Source: Lachnospiraceae bacterium (GTDB lineage: Bacteria > Bacillota > Clostridia > Lachnospirales > Lachnospiraceae). From it: 41,707 nucleotides of DNA. A program made the position numbers and the translations under genes. Location: positions 1-41,707 of the forward strand of contig JAILEN010000028.1 in the NCBI GenBank assembly GCA_024687655.1, given 5' to 3'. Positions 7,881 through 19,337 of the stretch are shown here, piece after piece. Positions within the stretch are counted from its first letter, which is position 1, and every line of letters starts with the position of its first letter. Under the pieces are notes generated by a model that saw only the letters and a program-made list of their open reading frames with translations, was not told the origin of the DNA and ran no database searches.

Positions 7881-9245
7881 ATGAATTTAGAAGAACAGTG
7901 GCCTCAGATACTTGAAGACATCAAGACAGATTATGAGATACAGGATGTTACCTTTAACAGCTTCCTGAAACCACTCAAGATCAAAAAAATAGAAGAAAAA
8001 GATTTGTATTTGGTATATTCAACTGACTCCAATGAAGTGGCACTTACATTTTTAAGGAGACGATACGAGACTCCGATCAGGGTTAAGATAGCAGAACTTA
8101 CCGGCGTTGAGTATACCATACATTTTGTTTTACCTGAAAAAGATCTTTCAGGGATGATCAAAAAGAATGATGTTCCTACTATTAAGATGGATGCATCATA
8201 CGAAAAGACAAATCTTAATCCCATCTATACATTTGAAACATTTGTCGTTGGAAATAACAACCGTTTTGCACAGACGGCCTGCCTTGCTGTTGCTGAGACT
8301 CCCGGAGAGGCATACAATCCTCTTTATATCTATGGAGGACCGGGACTGGGCAAGACACATCTGATGCATTCCATCGGTAACTACATCATCCAGCAGAATC
8401 CCAAAAAAAAGGTGCTTTATGTTACCTCTGAGGAATTCATGAATGTGGTTATCGAGTCTATTCGTGACAATCGAAATGATCCTACAGTCATGACAAAGTT
8501 CAGGGATAAATATCGCAATGTTGATGTTTTAATGATAGATGACATTCAGACTATTATAGGCAGAGAGAGTACACAGGAGGAGTTTTTCCACACTTTCAAC
8601 TCTCTTCACCAGGCAGGAAAGCAGATAGTGATCACATCAGACAGACCTCCCAAGGACATGAAGACACTTGAGCTTCGTATCCGTTCCAGGTTTGAGATGG
8701 GACTTATGGCCGACATAGGATATCCTGATTATGAGACACGAATGGCCATCCTCAGAAAAAAATCAGAAGAAAAGAATATCAATTTTAACGATGATATCTT
8801 AAACTATATAGCAGACAATATTAAGTCAAACATCAGAGAAATTGAGGGTGCTCTTAATAAGCTCATTGCATACAGAGCCATGGAAAAAGAAGAGATCACT
8901 CTTGCCATTGCTGAAAAGGAGCTTCAGAGTATCATTTCTCCTGACAAGCCAAGAGAGATCACTCCGCAGCTTATCATTGAGGTGGTTGCCGACCATTACG
9001 GTATCACTGTGGATCAGATGATTTCATCCAGCAGACAAAAGATGATATCCAGACCTAGGCAGATCGCCATGTATCTCTGCAGAGAGATGGTTGATACTCC
9101 TCTTAATGCCATAGGAGCTCTTTTGGGAGACAGAAATCACGCAACCATTATCCACGGAGCTAATACAATAGCCCAGGAATACAATGAGAGCCAGGATTTC
9201 AGAAACGAAGTTGATGCAATAAAAAAGAAGATCAGTCCTGTATAG
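7881..9245 (+). CDS. dnaA: Chromosomal replication initiator DnaA
   Basis: AAA+ ATPase that binds DnaA boxes and opens the origin. The 454 residues contain domain I (1-85), a short linker, the AAA+ domain with Walker A GGPGLGKTHLMH near residue 152 and Walker B VLMIDDIQ, and the domain IV helix-turn-helix with PRQIAMYLCREM and the signature GDRNHATIIHG near residues 415-430. The ATG at 7881 has only a weak ribosome site (AGGG about 10 bases away). DnaA-box clusters lie on both sides. Confidence 0.99.
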   Translation: MNLEEQWPQILEDIKTDYEIQDVTFNSFLKPLKIKKIEEKDLYLVYSTDSNEVALTFLRRRYETPIRVKIAELTGVEYTIHFVLPEKDLSGMIKKNDVPTIKMDASYEKTNLNPIYTFETFVVGNNNRFAQTACLAVAETPGEAYNPLYIYGGPGLGKTHLMHSIGNYIIQQNPKKKVLYVTSEEFMNVVIESIRDNRNDPTVMTKFRDKYRNVDVLMIDDIQTIIGRESTQEEFFHTFNSLHQAGKQIVITSDRPPKDMKTLELRIRSRFEMGLMADIGYPDYETRMAILRKKSEEKNINFNDDILNYIADNIKSNIREIEGALNKLIAYRAMEKEEITLAIAEKELQSIISPDKPREITPQLIIEVVADHYGITVDQMISSSRQKMISRPRQIAMYLCREMVDTPLNAIGALLGDRNHATIIHGANTIAQEYNESQDFRNEVDAIKKKISPV

Positions 9246-9481
9246 GTTGATTACTTTTTTAACATATCTGTGGATAGTGTTGATCATATGATACATGAGA
9301 ATGATCCGTTAACATACATCCACAGAAAACTGACAATCATTTTTTAGTTTTCTATAATGTATTGACAGTGATGATTGCTTTAAATAAGCCGTTTACAGAG
9401 CTTTTTAACTTTTTAACAGCCATTATTAATAATTACTACTAAATTATTACTATATGTATATATAGAAAGGAGATCACATTA
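9246..9481. other. Second part of the origin: dnaA-dnaN gap with DnaA boxes and AT-rich unwinding region
   Basis: Two abutting boxes in the same orientation, CTATCCACA (9269-9277, -) and TGATCAACA (9278-9286, -), and a weaker ACATCCACA at 9316-9324 (+) lie near the dnaA end. The dnaN-proximal part (about 9395-9465) is almost pure A+T and includes ATTACTACTAAATTATTACTA, whose complement resembles the 3'-GAT repeats of DnaA-trio unwinding elements. This matches the bipartite origin of B. subtilis. The trio assignment is tentative. No gene is present. Confidence 0.65.
9330..9358 (+). promoter_or_regulatory. Promoter of dnaN
   Basis: CTGACA (9330-9335), a 17-base spacer and a perfect TATAAT (9353-9358), about 120 bases before the dnaN ATG and just past the DnaA boxes. 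Confidence 0.7.
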
Positions 9482-10594
9482 ATGAAGATCACTTGTTCAC
9501 AGAGCGAATTGGTCAAGGGAGTCAATATCGTATCCAAGGCTGTACCCACCAGGACTACCATGGCTATCCTTGAATGTATTCTCATTGATGCTTCAAAGGA
9601 TCAGATAGTTCTGACTGCCAACGATATGGAGATAGGCATAGAGACTATTGTGGATGGAACCATCATCGAGCCGGGTATAATCGCTCTTGATGCCAGATTT
9701 TTCGGTGACATAGTCAGAAATCTTCCGAATAGTGATGTTACCATTAGTGTTGATGACAGATTCAAGACACAGATCACCTGTGAAAGCGCAGATTTCAACA
9801 TAACCGGAAAATCAGGTGAGGACTTTTCAAAGATACCTGCCATAGCCAGGAACAATCCTGTGATCATCTCCCAGTTTACTATGAGAGAGCTTATCAGACA
9901 GACCACATTTACCATCAGTGATCTGAATCAGGTAAATAAGATGATGACAGGTGAGCTTTTTGAGATATCCGGCGATATGCTCAAGGTAGTAGCTCTTGAT
10001 ACCTCCCGTATATCCATCAGAAATATCAGGCTTAAGAACAGTTATGAGGATAAAAAGGTAATAGTTCCCGCAAAGGCACTTAACGAGATATCAAAGATAA
10101 TATCCGGAAGTATCGAGGATATGGTGGAGATTTTCTTTACAGACAATCATATTATCTTTGAATTTGAAAAGACCACAGTGGTTTCCAGACTTATAGATGG
10201 TGAGTTTTTCAATATTGATCACATGTTCTCCGGAAACTATGATGCGAAGATGAAGATCAATAAGCGCAGCCTTCTTGATTCCATTAACAGATCTACTCTC
10301 ATGCTTGTAAAAGAGGCGGAAAAGAAGCCTATAGTTATGGACATTACTGACAATAACCTTACTCTTTCCATGAGCTCTTTCATAGGAAAGATGAAGGAAA
10401 ACATACCTGTTGAGAAAAACGGTAAGGATATCAAGATAGGTTTTAATCCCAAATTCTTTATGGATGCATTGAGAGTGATCGATGATGAGGAGATCACTGC
10501 ATACTTTGTTGATCACAGATCACCCTGCTTCATTAAAAATGAAGAGGAAAGCTATATTTACGTGATCCTGCCTGTTAATATCCAGGAAGCATGA
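9482..10594 (+). CDS. dnaN: DNA polymerase III beta subunit (sliding clamp)
   Basis: Ring-shaped processivity clamp for the replicative polymerase, also a platform for repair proteins. The 370 residues are normal for the family. The start MKITCSQSELVKGVNIVSKAVPTRTTMAIL and the C-terminal VDHRSPCFI...ILPVNI are typical of DnaN. AAAGGAG precedes the ATG. The S4-domain gene follows one base after the stop, giving the order dnaA-dnaN-S4-recF-gyrB seen across Firmicutes. Confidence 0.98.
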   Translation: MKITCSQSELVKGVNIVSKAVPTRTTMAILECILIDASKDQIVLTANDMEIGIETIVDGTIIEPGIIALDARFFGDIVRNLPNSDVTISVDDRFKTQITCESADFNITGKSGEDFSKIPAIARNNPVIISQFTMRELIRQTTFTISDLNQVNKMMTGELFEISGDMLKVVALDTSRISIRNIRLKNSYEDKKVIVPAKALNEISKIISGSIEDMVEIFFTDNHIIFEFEKTTVVSRLIDGEFFNIDHMFSGNYDAKMKINKRSLLDSINRSTLMLVKEAEKKPIVMDITDNNLTLSMSSFIGKMKENIPVEKNGKDIKIGFNPKFFMDALRVIDDEEITAYFVDHRSPCFIKNEEESYIYVILPVNIQEA

Positions 10595-10595
10595 T

Positions 10596-10807
10596 ATGGA
10601 GACTGTAGAGATAAGAGAGGGTGAGGAGTTTATAAAGCTCGGTCAGGTACTTAAAAAAGCTGGGCTGGTCTCATCCGGAGTAGAGGCAAAGATGGTGATA
10701 CAGGAAGGAGAGGTTTCTGTTGACGGTGAGATTGATACACGTCGCGGCAGAAAGCTTTTCGGAGGAGAAGTTATCTCCTACAATGGAGAAGAAGTTAAGA
10801 TCGTAAA

Positions 10808-10811
<4 letters not shown>
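10596..10811 (+). CDS. Small S4-domain RNA-binding protein (YaaA type)
   Basis: Seventy-one residues, almost entirely one S4 RNA-binding fold: FIKLGQVLKKAGLVSSGVEAKMVIQEGEVSVDGE followed by TRRGRKLFGGEVI. Such a gene sits between dnaN and recF in most Firmicutes (B. subtilis yaaA/rlbA). A role with ribosomes or in recF control has been suggested for relatives; nothing in the sequence decides it. Its stop overlaps the recF start by ATGA. It is a real gene by position and family. Confidence 0.9.
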
Positions 10812-13833
<3,022 letters not shown>

Positions 13834-13881
13834 AGACGCTAAAATAGTAAGGCATAAGTTTGACATATGGGAAGAGATCAT

Positions 13882-13903
13882 AAAAAGCATTGAAAGGCTT
13901 TTT
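13882..13903. other. Weak hairpin in the gyrB-gyrA gap
   Basis: AAAAAGC and GCTTTTT can pair around ATTGAAAG, with AAGTTTT after it. Only two G-C pairs support it, so it is at best a weak terminator or processing site. The 87-base gap holds no other clear signal. Confidence 0.3.
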
Positions 13904-13920
13904 AAGTTTTAGGAGTAAAA

Positions 13921-16434
13921 ATGGACGAGAATAACATCGAAATCATAGAGGATGGCATAACCTTTAATACCGTTCAGGAGGTTGATCTTAAAAAAACAAT
14001 GGAGACCTCCTATATAGATTACGCCATGAGTGTTATTGCCTCACGTGCCCTTCCCGATGTAAGGGACGGATTAAAGCCGGTTCAGAGGCGTGTGCTTTTT
14101 TCCATGCAGGAGCTGCACAATATGCCGGACCAGCCTCATCGTAAGTGTGCCCGTATCGTTGGTGATACCATGGGTAAATATCACCCTCATGGTGACAGCT
14201 CCATCTACGGTGCACTGGTAAATATGGCCCAGGACTGGTCCACCAGATATCCCCTGGTGGACGGACACGGTAATTTCGGTTCCGTGGACGGCGACGGTGC
14301 GGCGGCAATGCGATATACAGAGGCCCGTCTTTCCAAGATCTCTCTGGCAATGCTGGCTGATATAGGCAAGGATACCGTCGATTTTATGCCCAACTTTGAT
14401 GAGACGGAAAAGGAGCCCACGGTACTTCCTGCCAGATATCCCAATCTTTTGGTGAACGGTACCACCGGTATTGCGGTAGGTATGGCTACAAATATACCTC
14501 CCCACAATCTTCGTGAGGTCATAGCCGCTGTTGATAAGATAATCGATAATCAGATTTTAGAGGACAGGGACACCGAGATCGATGAGCTCATGGAGATCAT
14601 AAAGGGACCAGACTTCCCCACAGGCGGGACTATCCTCGGTCATGCCGGAATAGACGAGGCATATCGTACCGGACGCGGCAAGATCAGAGTCCGTGCGGTA
14701 ACTGAGATAGAGCCCATGCAAAACGGCAAGAACCGCATTATCGTTACGGAACTTCCCTATAATGTAAATAAGGCCAGACTGGTTGAATATATCGGTAAGC
14801 TGGTAAGGGATAAAAAGCTGGACGGGATCACTGCCCTTCGTGATGAGTCATCTCGTGAAGGAATGCGTGTAGTCATCGAGCTTCGAAAGGATGTGAATCC
14901 CTCCGTTATGCTCAATCAGCTTTACAAGCATACCCAGCTTCAGGACACCTTTGGTGTGATCATGCTGGCTCTGGTTGACAACCAGCCCAAGATATTAAAT
15001 CTCAAGCAGATGCTTTCATACTATCTGGACCACCAGAAGGATGTGGTGACCAGAAGGACGAAGTTCGATCTCGCCGAGGCAGAGAAGAGAGCTCATATTT
15101 TGGAGGGTCTGCTCATTGCTCTTGATAATATCGATGAGGTCATAAAGATCATCCGCGGGTCCGAGACTGTTGCCATAGCCAGACAGGAACTGGAGAGCAG
15201 GTTTGGTCTTTCCGAGATGCAGTCAGCAGCCATCGTGGAGATGAGGCTTCGTGCCTTGACAGGCTTGGAGCGTGAGAAGCTTGAAGGTGAATATAACGAA
15301 AAAATGGCACTCATCGCGGAGCTCAAGGAGATTCTGGCTGATGAGAAGAAGCTCCTTACTGTTATCCGTAATGAGATAGATGTATATGCCGATAAGTACG
15401 GCGATGACCGCAGGACTTCCATCGGATATGATGTATATGATATTGATGCCGAGGATCTGATCCCGGTGACATCTACCGTGGTTACCTTTACTAAGGTGGG
15501 CTATATCAAGCGTATGAACGTTGATAATTTCAAGGCCCAGCACCGTGGTGGCAAGGGAATCAAGGGTATGGAGACCATTGAGGATGATTATATTGTGGAG
15601 ATGATGCTTACCACCTCTCATCATTACCTCATGTTCTTTACGAATTTCGGCAGGGTTTACCGGATCAAGGCCTATGAGATCCCGGAGGCCAGCCGGACTG
15701 CCAGGGGTACTGCCATTGTCAATATTTTACCCCTTATGCCGGATGAGAAGATCACGGCTATGATACCCATTAAGGAATACGGTGATGACGAGTATCTTTT
15801 CATGGCTACAAAATGCGGTATCGTTAAAAAGACAAAGATCTCGGAATATGAGAATGTCAAGAAAAACGGCCTGATCGCCATATCTCTTCGTGAGGACGAC
15901 AAGCTCATCGAGGTTAAAAAGGCTAAAAATGATGACGAGGCCATGCTCTTTACCAAGTATGGTCAGTGCATCCGTTTCAAGGTTGCGGAGGCCAGGACCA
16001 CGGGACGTGTATCCATAGGTGTCAAGGGTATGTCCCTGTCGGATACTGACGAGGTCATTGCCATGCAGATGACGTCTCAAGGTGAGAGTGTCATGATAGT
16101 ATCCGAAAAGGGTCTTGGAAAGTGCACACTTTTGACCGAGTTCCCCTCATATCATCGCGGCGGAAAGGGTGTCAAGTGTTACAAGATAACTGAAAAAACC
16201 GGAAATCTGGTGGGTGTCAAGGCAGTAACTCAGGAGGATGAGGTAATGCTCATCAATACTGAGGGTATAATCATCCGTATCAAGGTTGCTGAGACAGCGC
16301 TTTTATCCAGGATCACATCGGGTGTTAAGCTCATCGATCTCAAGGATGGCGTGGAGGTTGCCAGCATTTCCAAGGTCCGCAAGGAAGATATAGTTGAGGA
16401 AGAGATCGACGAGTCAGAAGTATCCGAAGAATAA
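13921..16434 (+). CDS. gyrA: DNA gyrase subunit A
   Basis: DNA-cleaving subunit of gyrase. In 837 residues: winged-helix start ([20 protein letters not shown]), quinolone region [13 protein letters not shown] at about 88-100, active tyrosine in [11 protein letters not shown] (Tyr132), and a C-terminal beta-pinwheel with the GyrA box present as QHRGGKG near residue 540 (canonical QRRGG[K/R]G, one difference). The tail is acidic ([16 protein letters not shown]). The position equal to E. coli Asp87 is Gly97. AGGAG precedes the ATG. The box confirms gyrase rather than ParC. Confidence 0.97.
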   Translation: MDENNIEIIEDGITFNTVQEVDLKKTMETSYIDYAMSVIASRALPDVRDGLKPVQRRVLFSMQELHNMPDQPHRKCARIVGDTMGKYHPHGDSSIYGALVNMAQDWSTRYPLVDGHGNFGSVDGDGAAAMRYTEARLSKISLAMLADIGKDTVDFMPNFDETEKEPTVLPARYPNLLVNGTTGIAVGMATNIPPHNLREVIAAVDKIIDNQILEDRDTEIDELMEIIKGPDFPTGGTILGHAGIDEAYRTGRGKIRVRAVTEIEPMQNGKNRIIVTELPYNVNKARLVEYIGKLVRDKKLDGITALRDESSREGMRVVIELRKDVNPSVMLNQLYKHTQLQDTFGVIMLALVDNQPKILNLKQMLSYYLDHQKDVVTRRTKFDLAEAEKRAHILEGLLIALDNIDEVIKIIRGSETVAIARQELESRFGLSEMQSAAIVEMRLRALTGLEREKLEGEYNEKMALIAELKEILADEKKLLTVIRNEIDVYADKYGDDRRTSIGYDVYDIDAEDLIPVTSTVVTFTKVGYIKRMNVDNFKAQHRGGKGIKGMETIEDDYIVEMMLTTSHHYLMFFTNFGRVYRIKAYEIPEASRTARGTAIVNILPLMPDEKITAMIPIKEYGDDEYLFMATKCGIVKKTKISEYENVKKNGLIAISLREDDKLIEVKKAKNDDEAMLFTKYGQCIRFKVAEARTTGRVSIGVKGMSLSDTDEVIAMQMTSQGESVMIVSEKGLGKCTLLTEFPSYHRGGKGVKCYKITEKTGNLVGVKAVTQEDEVMLINTEGIIIRIKVAETALLSRITSGVKLIDLKDGVEVASISKVRKEDIVEEEIDESEVSEE

Positions 16435-16503
16435 AGATTCTTCGGGCTAAAGCCCTCAGAATGACATCAATAATTATGTCATCCTGAGCGAAGCGAAGGA
16501 TCT
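16435..16503. repeat. Inverted pair of the dispersed hairpin repeat (copies 2 and 3)
   Basis: Copy 2 (about 16435-16467, minus orientation) reads GTCATTCTGAGGGCT TT AGCCCGAAGAATCT on the minus strand. Copy 3 (16475-16503, plus) reads ATGTCATCCTGAGCG AAGCGAAGGATCT. They face each other across CAATAAT and fill nearly the entire 74-base gyrA-fumarase gap. The AAGGA of copy 3 is the only ribosome-binding sequence ahead of the next gene. The pair may also fold as one long hairpin and end gyrA transcription. Confidence 0.85.
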
Positions 16504-16508
16504 GATAT

Positions 16509-17042
16509 ATGGAAAAGAAATTATCATTACCGTTAACTAAAGAAGATGCCCTTGATCTGCGAATAGGAGACTATTGTTTTCTGACCGGTGAGATGTATGT
16601 GGCTCGAGATGCAGCTCACAAGAGACTTTTTGAACTCATCGAAAAGGGGGAGGCTCTTCCCATAGAGATAGAAGGGGAGACCGTGTATTATATGGGACCT
16701 TCTCCGGCCAGGGAGGGCAGACCAATAGGTTCCGCCGGACCCACTACCGCAGGTAGGATGGACAAGTACACACCCACCCTTTTGGATATGGGACTTCGGG
16801 CCATGATAGGAAAGGGCAAACGTACTCCTGAAGTATATGAGGCCATGAAAAAAAACGGTGCGGTTTATTTTGCGGCCATAGGAGGAGCCGGAGCTTTGCT
16901 TTCCAAATGTATAAAGCGCTCGGATATAGTATGCTACGAGGACTTGGGAGCCGAGGCCATCAGGAGGCTTTATGTGGAGGACTTCCCGGTCATAGTGGTG
17001 GCGGACAGTCAGGGCGGTGTATTATACAAAGACATAGAATAA
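16509..17042 (+). CDS. Fumarate hydratase class I (Fe-S hydro-lyase), beta subunit
   Basis: C-terminal-type subunit of a two-chain [4Fe-4S] hydro-lyase that interconverts fumarate and malate (or acts on tartrate). The 177 residues carry VARDAAHKRL near residue 37, GPSPAREGRPIGSAGPTTAGRMD near 65 and GKGKRTPEVY near 105, all family motifs. The ATG is eight bases after AAGGA supplied by the upstream repeat. The alpha subunit follows 163 bases later, the reverse of the usual alpha-beta order. Fumarase is likelier than tartrate dehydratase in a genome with no sign of tartrate genes, but the sequence does not prove it. Confidence 0.9.
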   Translation: MEKKLSLPLTKEDALDLRIGDYCFLTGEMYVARDAAHKRLFELIEKGEALPIEIEGETVYYMGPSPAREGRPIGSAGPTTAGRMDKYTPTLLDMGLRAMIGKGKRTPEVYEAMKKNGAVYFAAIGGAGALLSKCIKRSDIVCYEDLGAEAIRRLYVEDFPVIVVADSQGGVLYKDIE

Positions 17043-17057
17043 TGAGTCATTTTGATT

Positions 17058-17081
17058 TAGCGACATCACATGGTGTCGCTA
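17058..17081 (+). terminator. Hairpin after the fumarase beta gene
   Basis: TAGCGACATC and GGTGTCGCTA pair over ten bases (one wobble) around ACAT, 15 bases past the stop. The sequence after it is TTATATAAT with no real T tract, so termination would be partial at best. Confidence 0.45.
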
Positions 17082-17128
17082 TTATATAATCAAGACACTC
17101 ACAGGACAATATTATTCTTAGCGGACAA

Positions 17129-17155
17129 TGTCATTCTGAGCGTAGCGAAGAATCT
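17129..17155 (+). repeat. Dispersed hairpin repeat, copy 4
   Basis: Reads GTCATTCTGAGCGTAGCGAAGAATCT. The outer stem is ATTCT/AGAAT rather than ATCCT/AGGAT, a paired change that keeps the hairpin. It lies between the two fumarase genes. Confidence 0.8.
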
Positions 17156-17205
17156 TTGCATTTTAGGATTTTTTAGTGCAATGATTCCCTTGAAAGGAAA
17201 ACCAT

Positions 17206-18051
17206 ATGAGAGAGATAGATGTATCGGTCGTCACAGAGGCCATCAGTGAAATGTGTATATCGGTGAACCATGAGCTTTCGGAGGATATGCGCGGCGCGCT
17301 GACGCGCGCAAAAGAAATGGAGACTTCACAAACCGGCCGACAGGTTTTGGATCAGCTGAATGAGAATTTAAAGATTGCCGGGGAGGAGATGATCCCCATC
17401 TGTCAGGATACGGGAATGGCAGTGGTATTTCTGGAAGTGGGCCAGGAGGTGCATTTTACCGGAGGATATATAGAGGATGCGGTAAACGAAGGCGTGAGAA
17501 AAGGATATACGGAAGGATATCTTAGAAAATCGGTGGTTTCCGATCCCATAGAGCGAAAGAATACAGGAGATAATACCCCTGCCGTGATCCATTACAATAT
17601 CGTTTCCGGTGATGAGGTGAGGATCACTCTGGCGCCCAAGGGTTTTGGAAGCGAAAACATGAGCCGTGTCTTTATGTTAAAGCCGGCTCAGGGGATAGAG
17701 GGCGTAAAGGATGCCATCCTCACGGCGGTTAAGGATGCGGGGCCCAATGCCTGTCCCCCCATGGTAGTGGGTGTCGGCGTAGGAGGAACTTTTGAAAAGG
17801 CGGCTGTTTTGGCAAAGCAAGCTCTGGCGGAGCCGGTGGGAAGCAGCACGGATAAACCACAGTGGGCTGCGGACCTGGAAAAGGAGATGCTTGATAAGGT
17901 AAACGGTCTGGGTATCGGACCTGCCGGACTTGGTGGTTCGGTGACGGCGATTTCCGTAAATGTCAAGTCATACGCCACTCACATAGCCGGTCTTCCCGTG
18001 GCGGTAAATATCTGCTGTCACGTAAACCGGCATATCACTAAGATAATATAA
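17206..18051 (+). CDS. Fumarate hydratase class I (Fe-S hydro-lyase), alpha subunit
   Basis: Catalytic [4Fe-4S] subunit partner of the beta chain just upstream. Its 281 residues include the three expected cluster cysteines: Cys66 in CQDTGMAVVF, Cys183 in GPNACPPMVVGVGVGG and Cys270/271 in NICCHVNRH. AAAGGA lies eight bases before the ATG. The 163-base gap from the beta gene holds a hairpin and a repeat, so the two may be transcribed at different levels. In fermenting anaerobes this enzyme feeds the reductive branch from malate to fumarate; that role here is inferred. Confidence 0.93.
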   Translation: MREIDVSVVTEAISEMCISVNHELSEDMRGALTRAKEMETSQTGRQVLDQLNENLKIAGEEMIPICQDTGMAVVFLEVGQEVHFTGGYIEDAVNEGVRKGYTEGYLRKSVVSDPIERKNTGDNTPAVIHYNIVSGDEVRITLAPKGFGSENMSRVFMLKPAQGIEGVKDAILTAVKDAGPNACPPMVVGVGVGGTFEKAAVLAKQALAEPVGSSTDKPQWAADLEKEMLDKVNGLGIGPAGLGGSVTAISVNVKSYATHIAGLPVAVNICCHVNRHITKII

Positions 18052-18097
18052 ATCGTTACTTTGAGTATAGCTAATTTGAGCAAAGCTTTAACCCATA

Positions 18098-18122
18098 TCA
18101 TCCTGAGCGCAGCGAAGGATCT
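18098..18122 (+). repeat. Dispersed hairpin repeat, copy 5
   Basis: Reads TCATCCTGAGCGCAGCGAAGGATCT, with loop GCA between the GC arms. It ends 15 bases before the sugar kinase gene, which has its own AGGAGG site. Confidence 0.8.
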
Positions 18123-18137
18123 TATACAGGAGGCAAC

Positions 18138-19235
18138 ATGGAACTTAACTTACGTCCCCAAAATGAATGTACATACGATGCGGTATCCATAGGCGAAGTG
18201 ATGCTGCGGCTGGATCCCGGTGAGGGCAGGATCAGGACAGCCAGGAGCTTCAGGGTCTGGGAAGGAGGCGGCGAATACAATGTGATCCGTGGCCTGCGCA
18301 GATGCTTTGGCATGAAGACCGCTGTTCTTACGGCTTTTGCAGCCAACGAAGTGGGAAAGCTTATGGAGGATCTGATACTCCAGGGCGGCGTGGATACTTC
18401 TTTTATTGCATGGATGGCAACCGACGGCATAGGACGGATATGTCGCAACGGCCTTAATTTTACAGAGCGTGGTTTTGGTATCCGCGGTGCCATAGGCTGT
18501 TCAGACAGGGCAAATACCGCAATCTCCAAGGCAAAGGCATCAGATTTTGATCTGGAGTATCTTTTTGGAGAGCTGGGCGTCAGATGGCTCCATACCGGCG
18601 GCATCTATGCTGCACTTTCAGAGACTTCCGCAGAAACCGTGATCGAGGTGATAAAGACTGCAAAAAAATACGGTACGGTAGTTTCCTATGATCTGAATTA
18701 CCGTCCTTCCATGTGGGATGCCATCGGCGGGCATGAAAAGGCAATGGAGGTAAACAAGGAGATCGCAAAATATGTGGATGTTATGATCGGAAACGAGGAG
18801 GATTTTACCGCCTGCCTTGGCTTTTCCATTGAAGGAAATGATGAAAACCTTAAAGAGCTCAACATTGAAGGCTATGAAAAGATGATCGGTGAGGCGGCAG
18901 CGGTGTATCCTAATTTTAAGGTAGTTGCCACCACCCTTCGTACCGTAAAAACAGCCTCGGTCAATGACTGGTCTGCAATCTGCTGGGCAGATGGTAAGAT
19001 ATACAAGGGTATGGAACTTAAGGATCTGGAGATCATGGACCGGGTAGGAGGCGGGGACTCCTTTGCATCCGGTCTGATATATGGTCTGATGACCACCGGG
19101 GATCCGCAAAAGTCCGTTGATTACGGCGTTGCCCATGGCGCTTTGGCCATGACCACGCCTGGGGATACCACCATGGCATCAAAAAAAGAGGTGGAGGCCA
19201 TTATGTCCGGTGCCGGTGCCAGGGTAAAAAGATAA
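18138..19235 (+). CDS. PfkB-family sugar kinase, probably 2-keto-3-deoxygluconate kinase
   Basis: Cytoplasmic ATP-dependent carbohydrate kinase of 365 residues. It has the N-terminal YDAVSIGEVMLRLDPGEGR strand, the substrate-site region EGGGEYNVIRGLRR (about 46-59) and the PfkB signature DRVGGGDSFASGLIYGL near residue 302, whose Asp is the catalytic base. The N-terminal pattern resembles KDG kinases more than ribo- or fructokinases, but substrate cannot be fixed by eye. AGGAGG precedes the ATG. No uronate-pathway gene is next to it, so context does not help; it may be a lone transcription unit. Confidence 0.85.
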   Translation: MELNLRPQNECTYDAVSIGEVMLRLDPGEGRIRTARSFRVWEGGGEYNVIRGLRRCFGMKTAVLTAFAANEVGKLMEDLILQGGVDTSFIAWMATDGIGRICRNGLNFTERGFGIRGAIGCSDRANTAISKAKASDFDLEYLFGELGVRWLHTGGIYAALSETSAETVIEVIKTAKKYGTVVSYDLNYRPSMWDAIGGHEKAMEVNKEIAKYVDVMIGNEEDFTACLGFSIEGNDENLKELNIEGYEKMIGEAAAVYPNFKVVATTLRTVKTASVNDWSAICWADGKIYKGMELKDLEIMDRVGGGDSFASGLIYGLMTTGDPQKSVDYGVAHGALAMTTPGDTTMASKKEVEAIMSGAGARVKR

Positions 19236-19251
19236 AGCACACTTTTTATAC

Positions 19252-19282
19252 TTGACTTGAAGTCAGCTTAAAGGTGTATAGT
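19252..19282 (+). promoter_or_regulatory. MerR-type promoter and operator of the aldo/keto reductase
   Basis: TTGACT (19252-19257) and TATAGT (19277-19282) are separated by 19 bases, the long spacing used by MerR-family activators. The spacer holds the dyad CTTGAAG TCAG CTTAAAG (CTTnAAG-N4-CTTnAAG, 19256-19273). Operators of this look serve NmlR/AdhR-like MerR regulators. The regulator gene itself is not in the window. Confidence 0.75.
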
Positions 19283-19337
19283 AGTGTCATAGGAGGAAGT
19301 GGCATTGCCATGAGCTTTAATAAAGGAGGAATATGGA

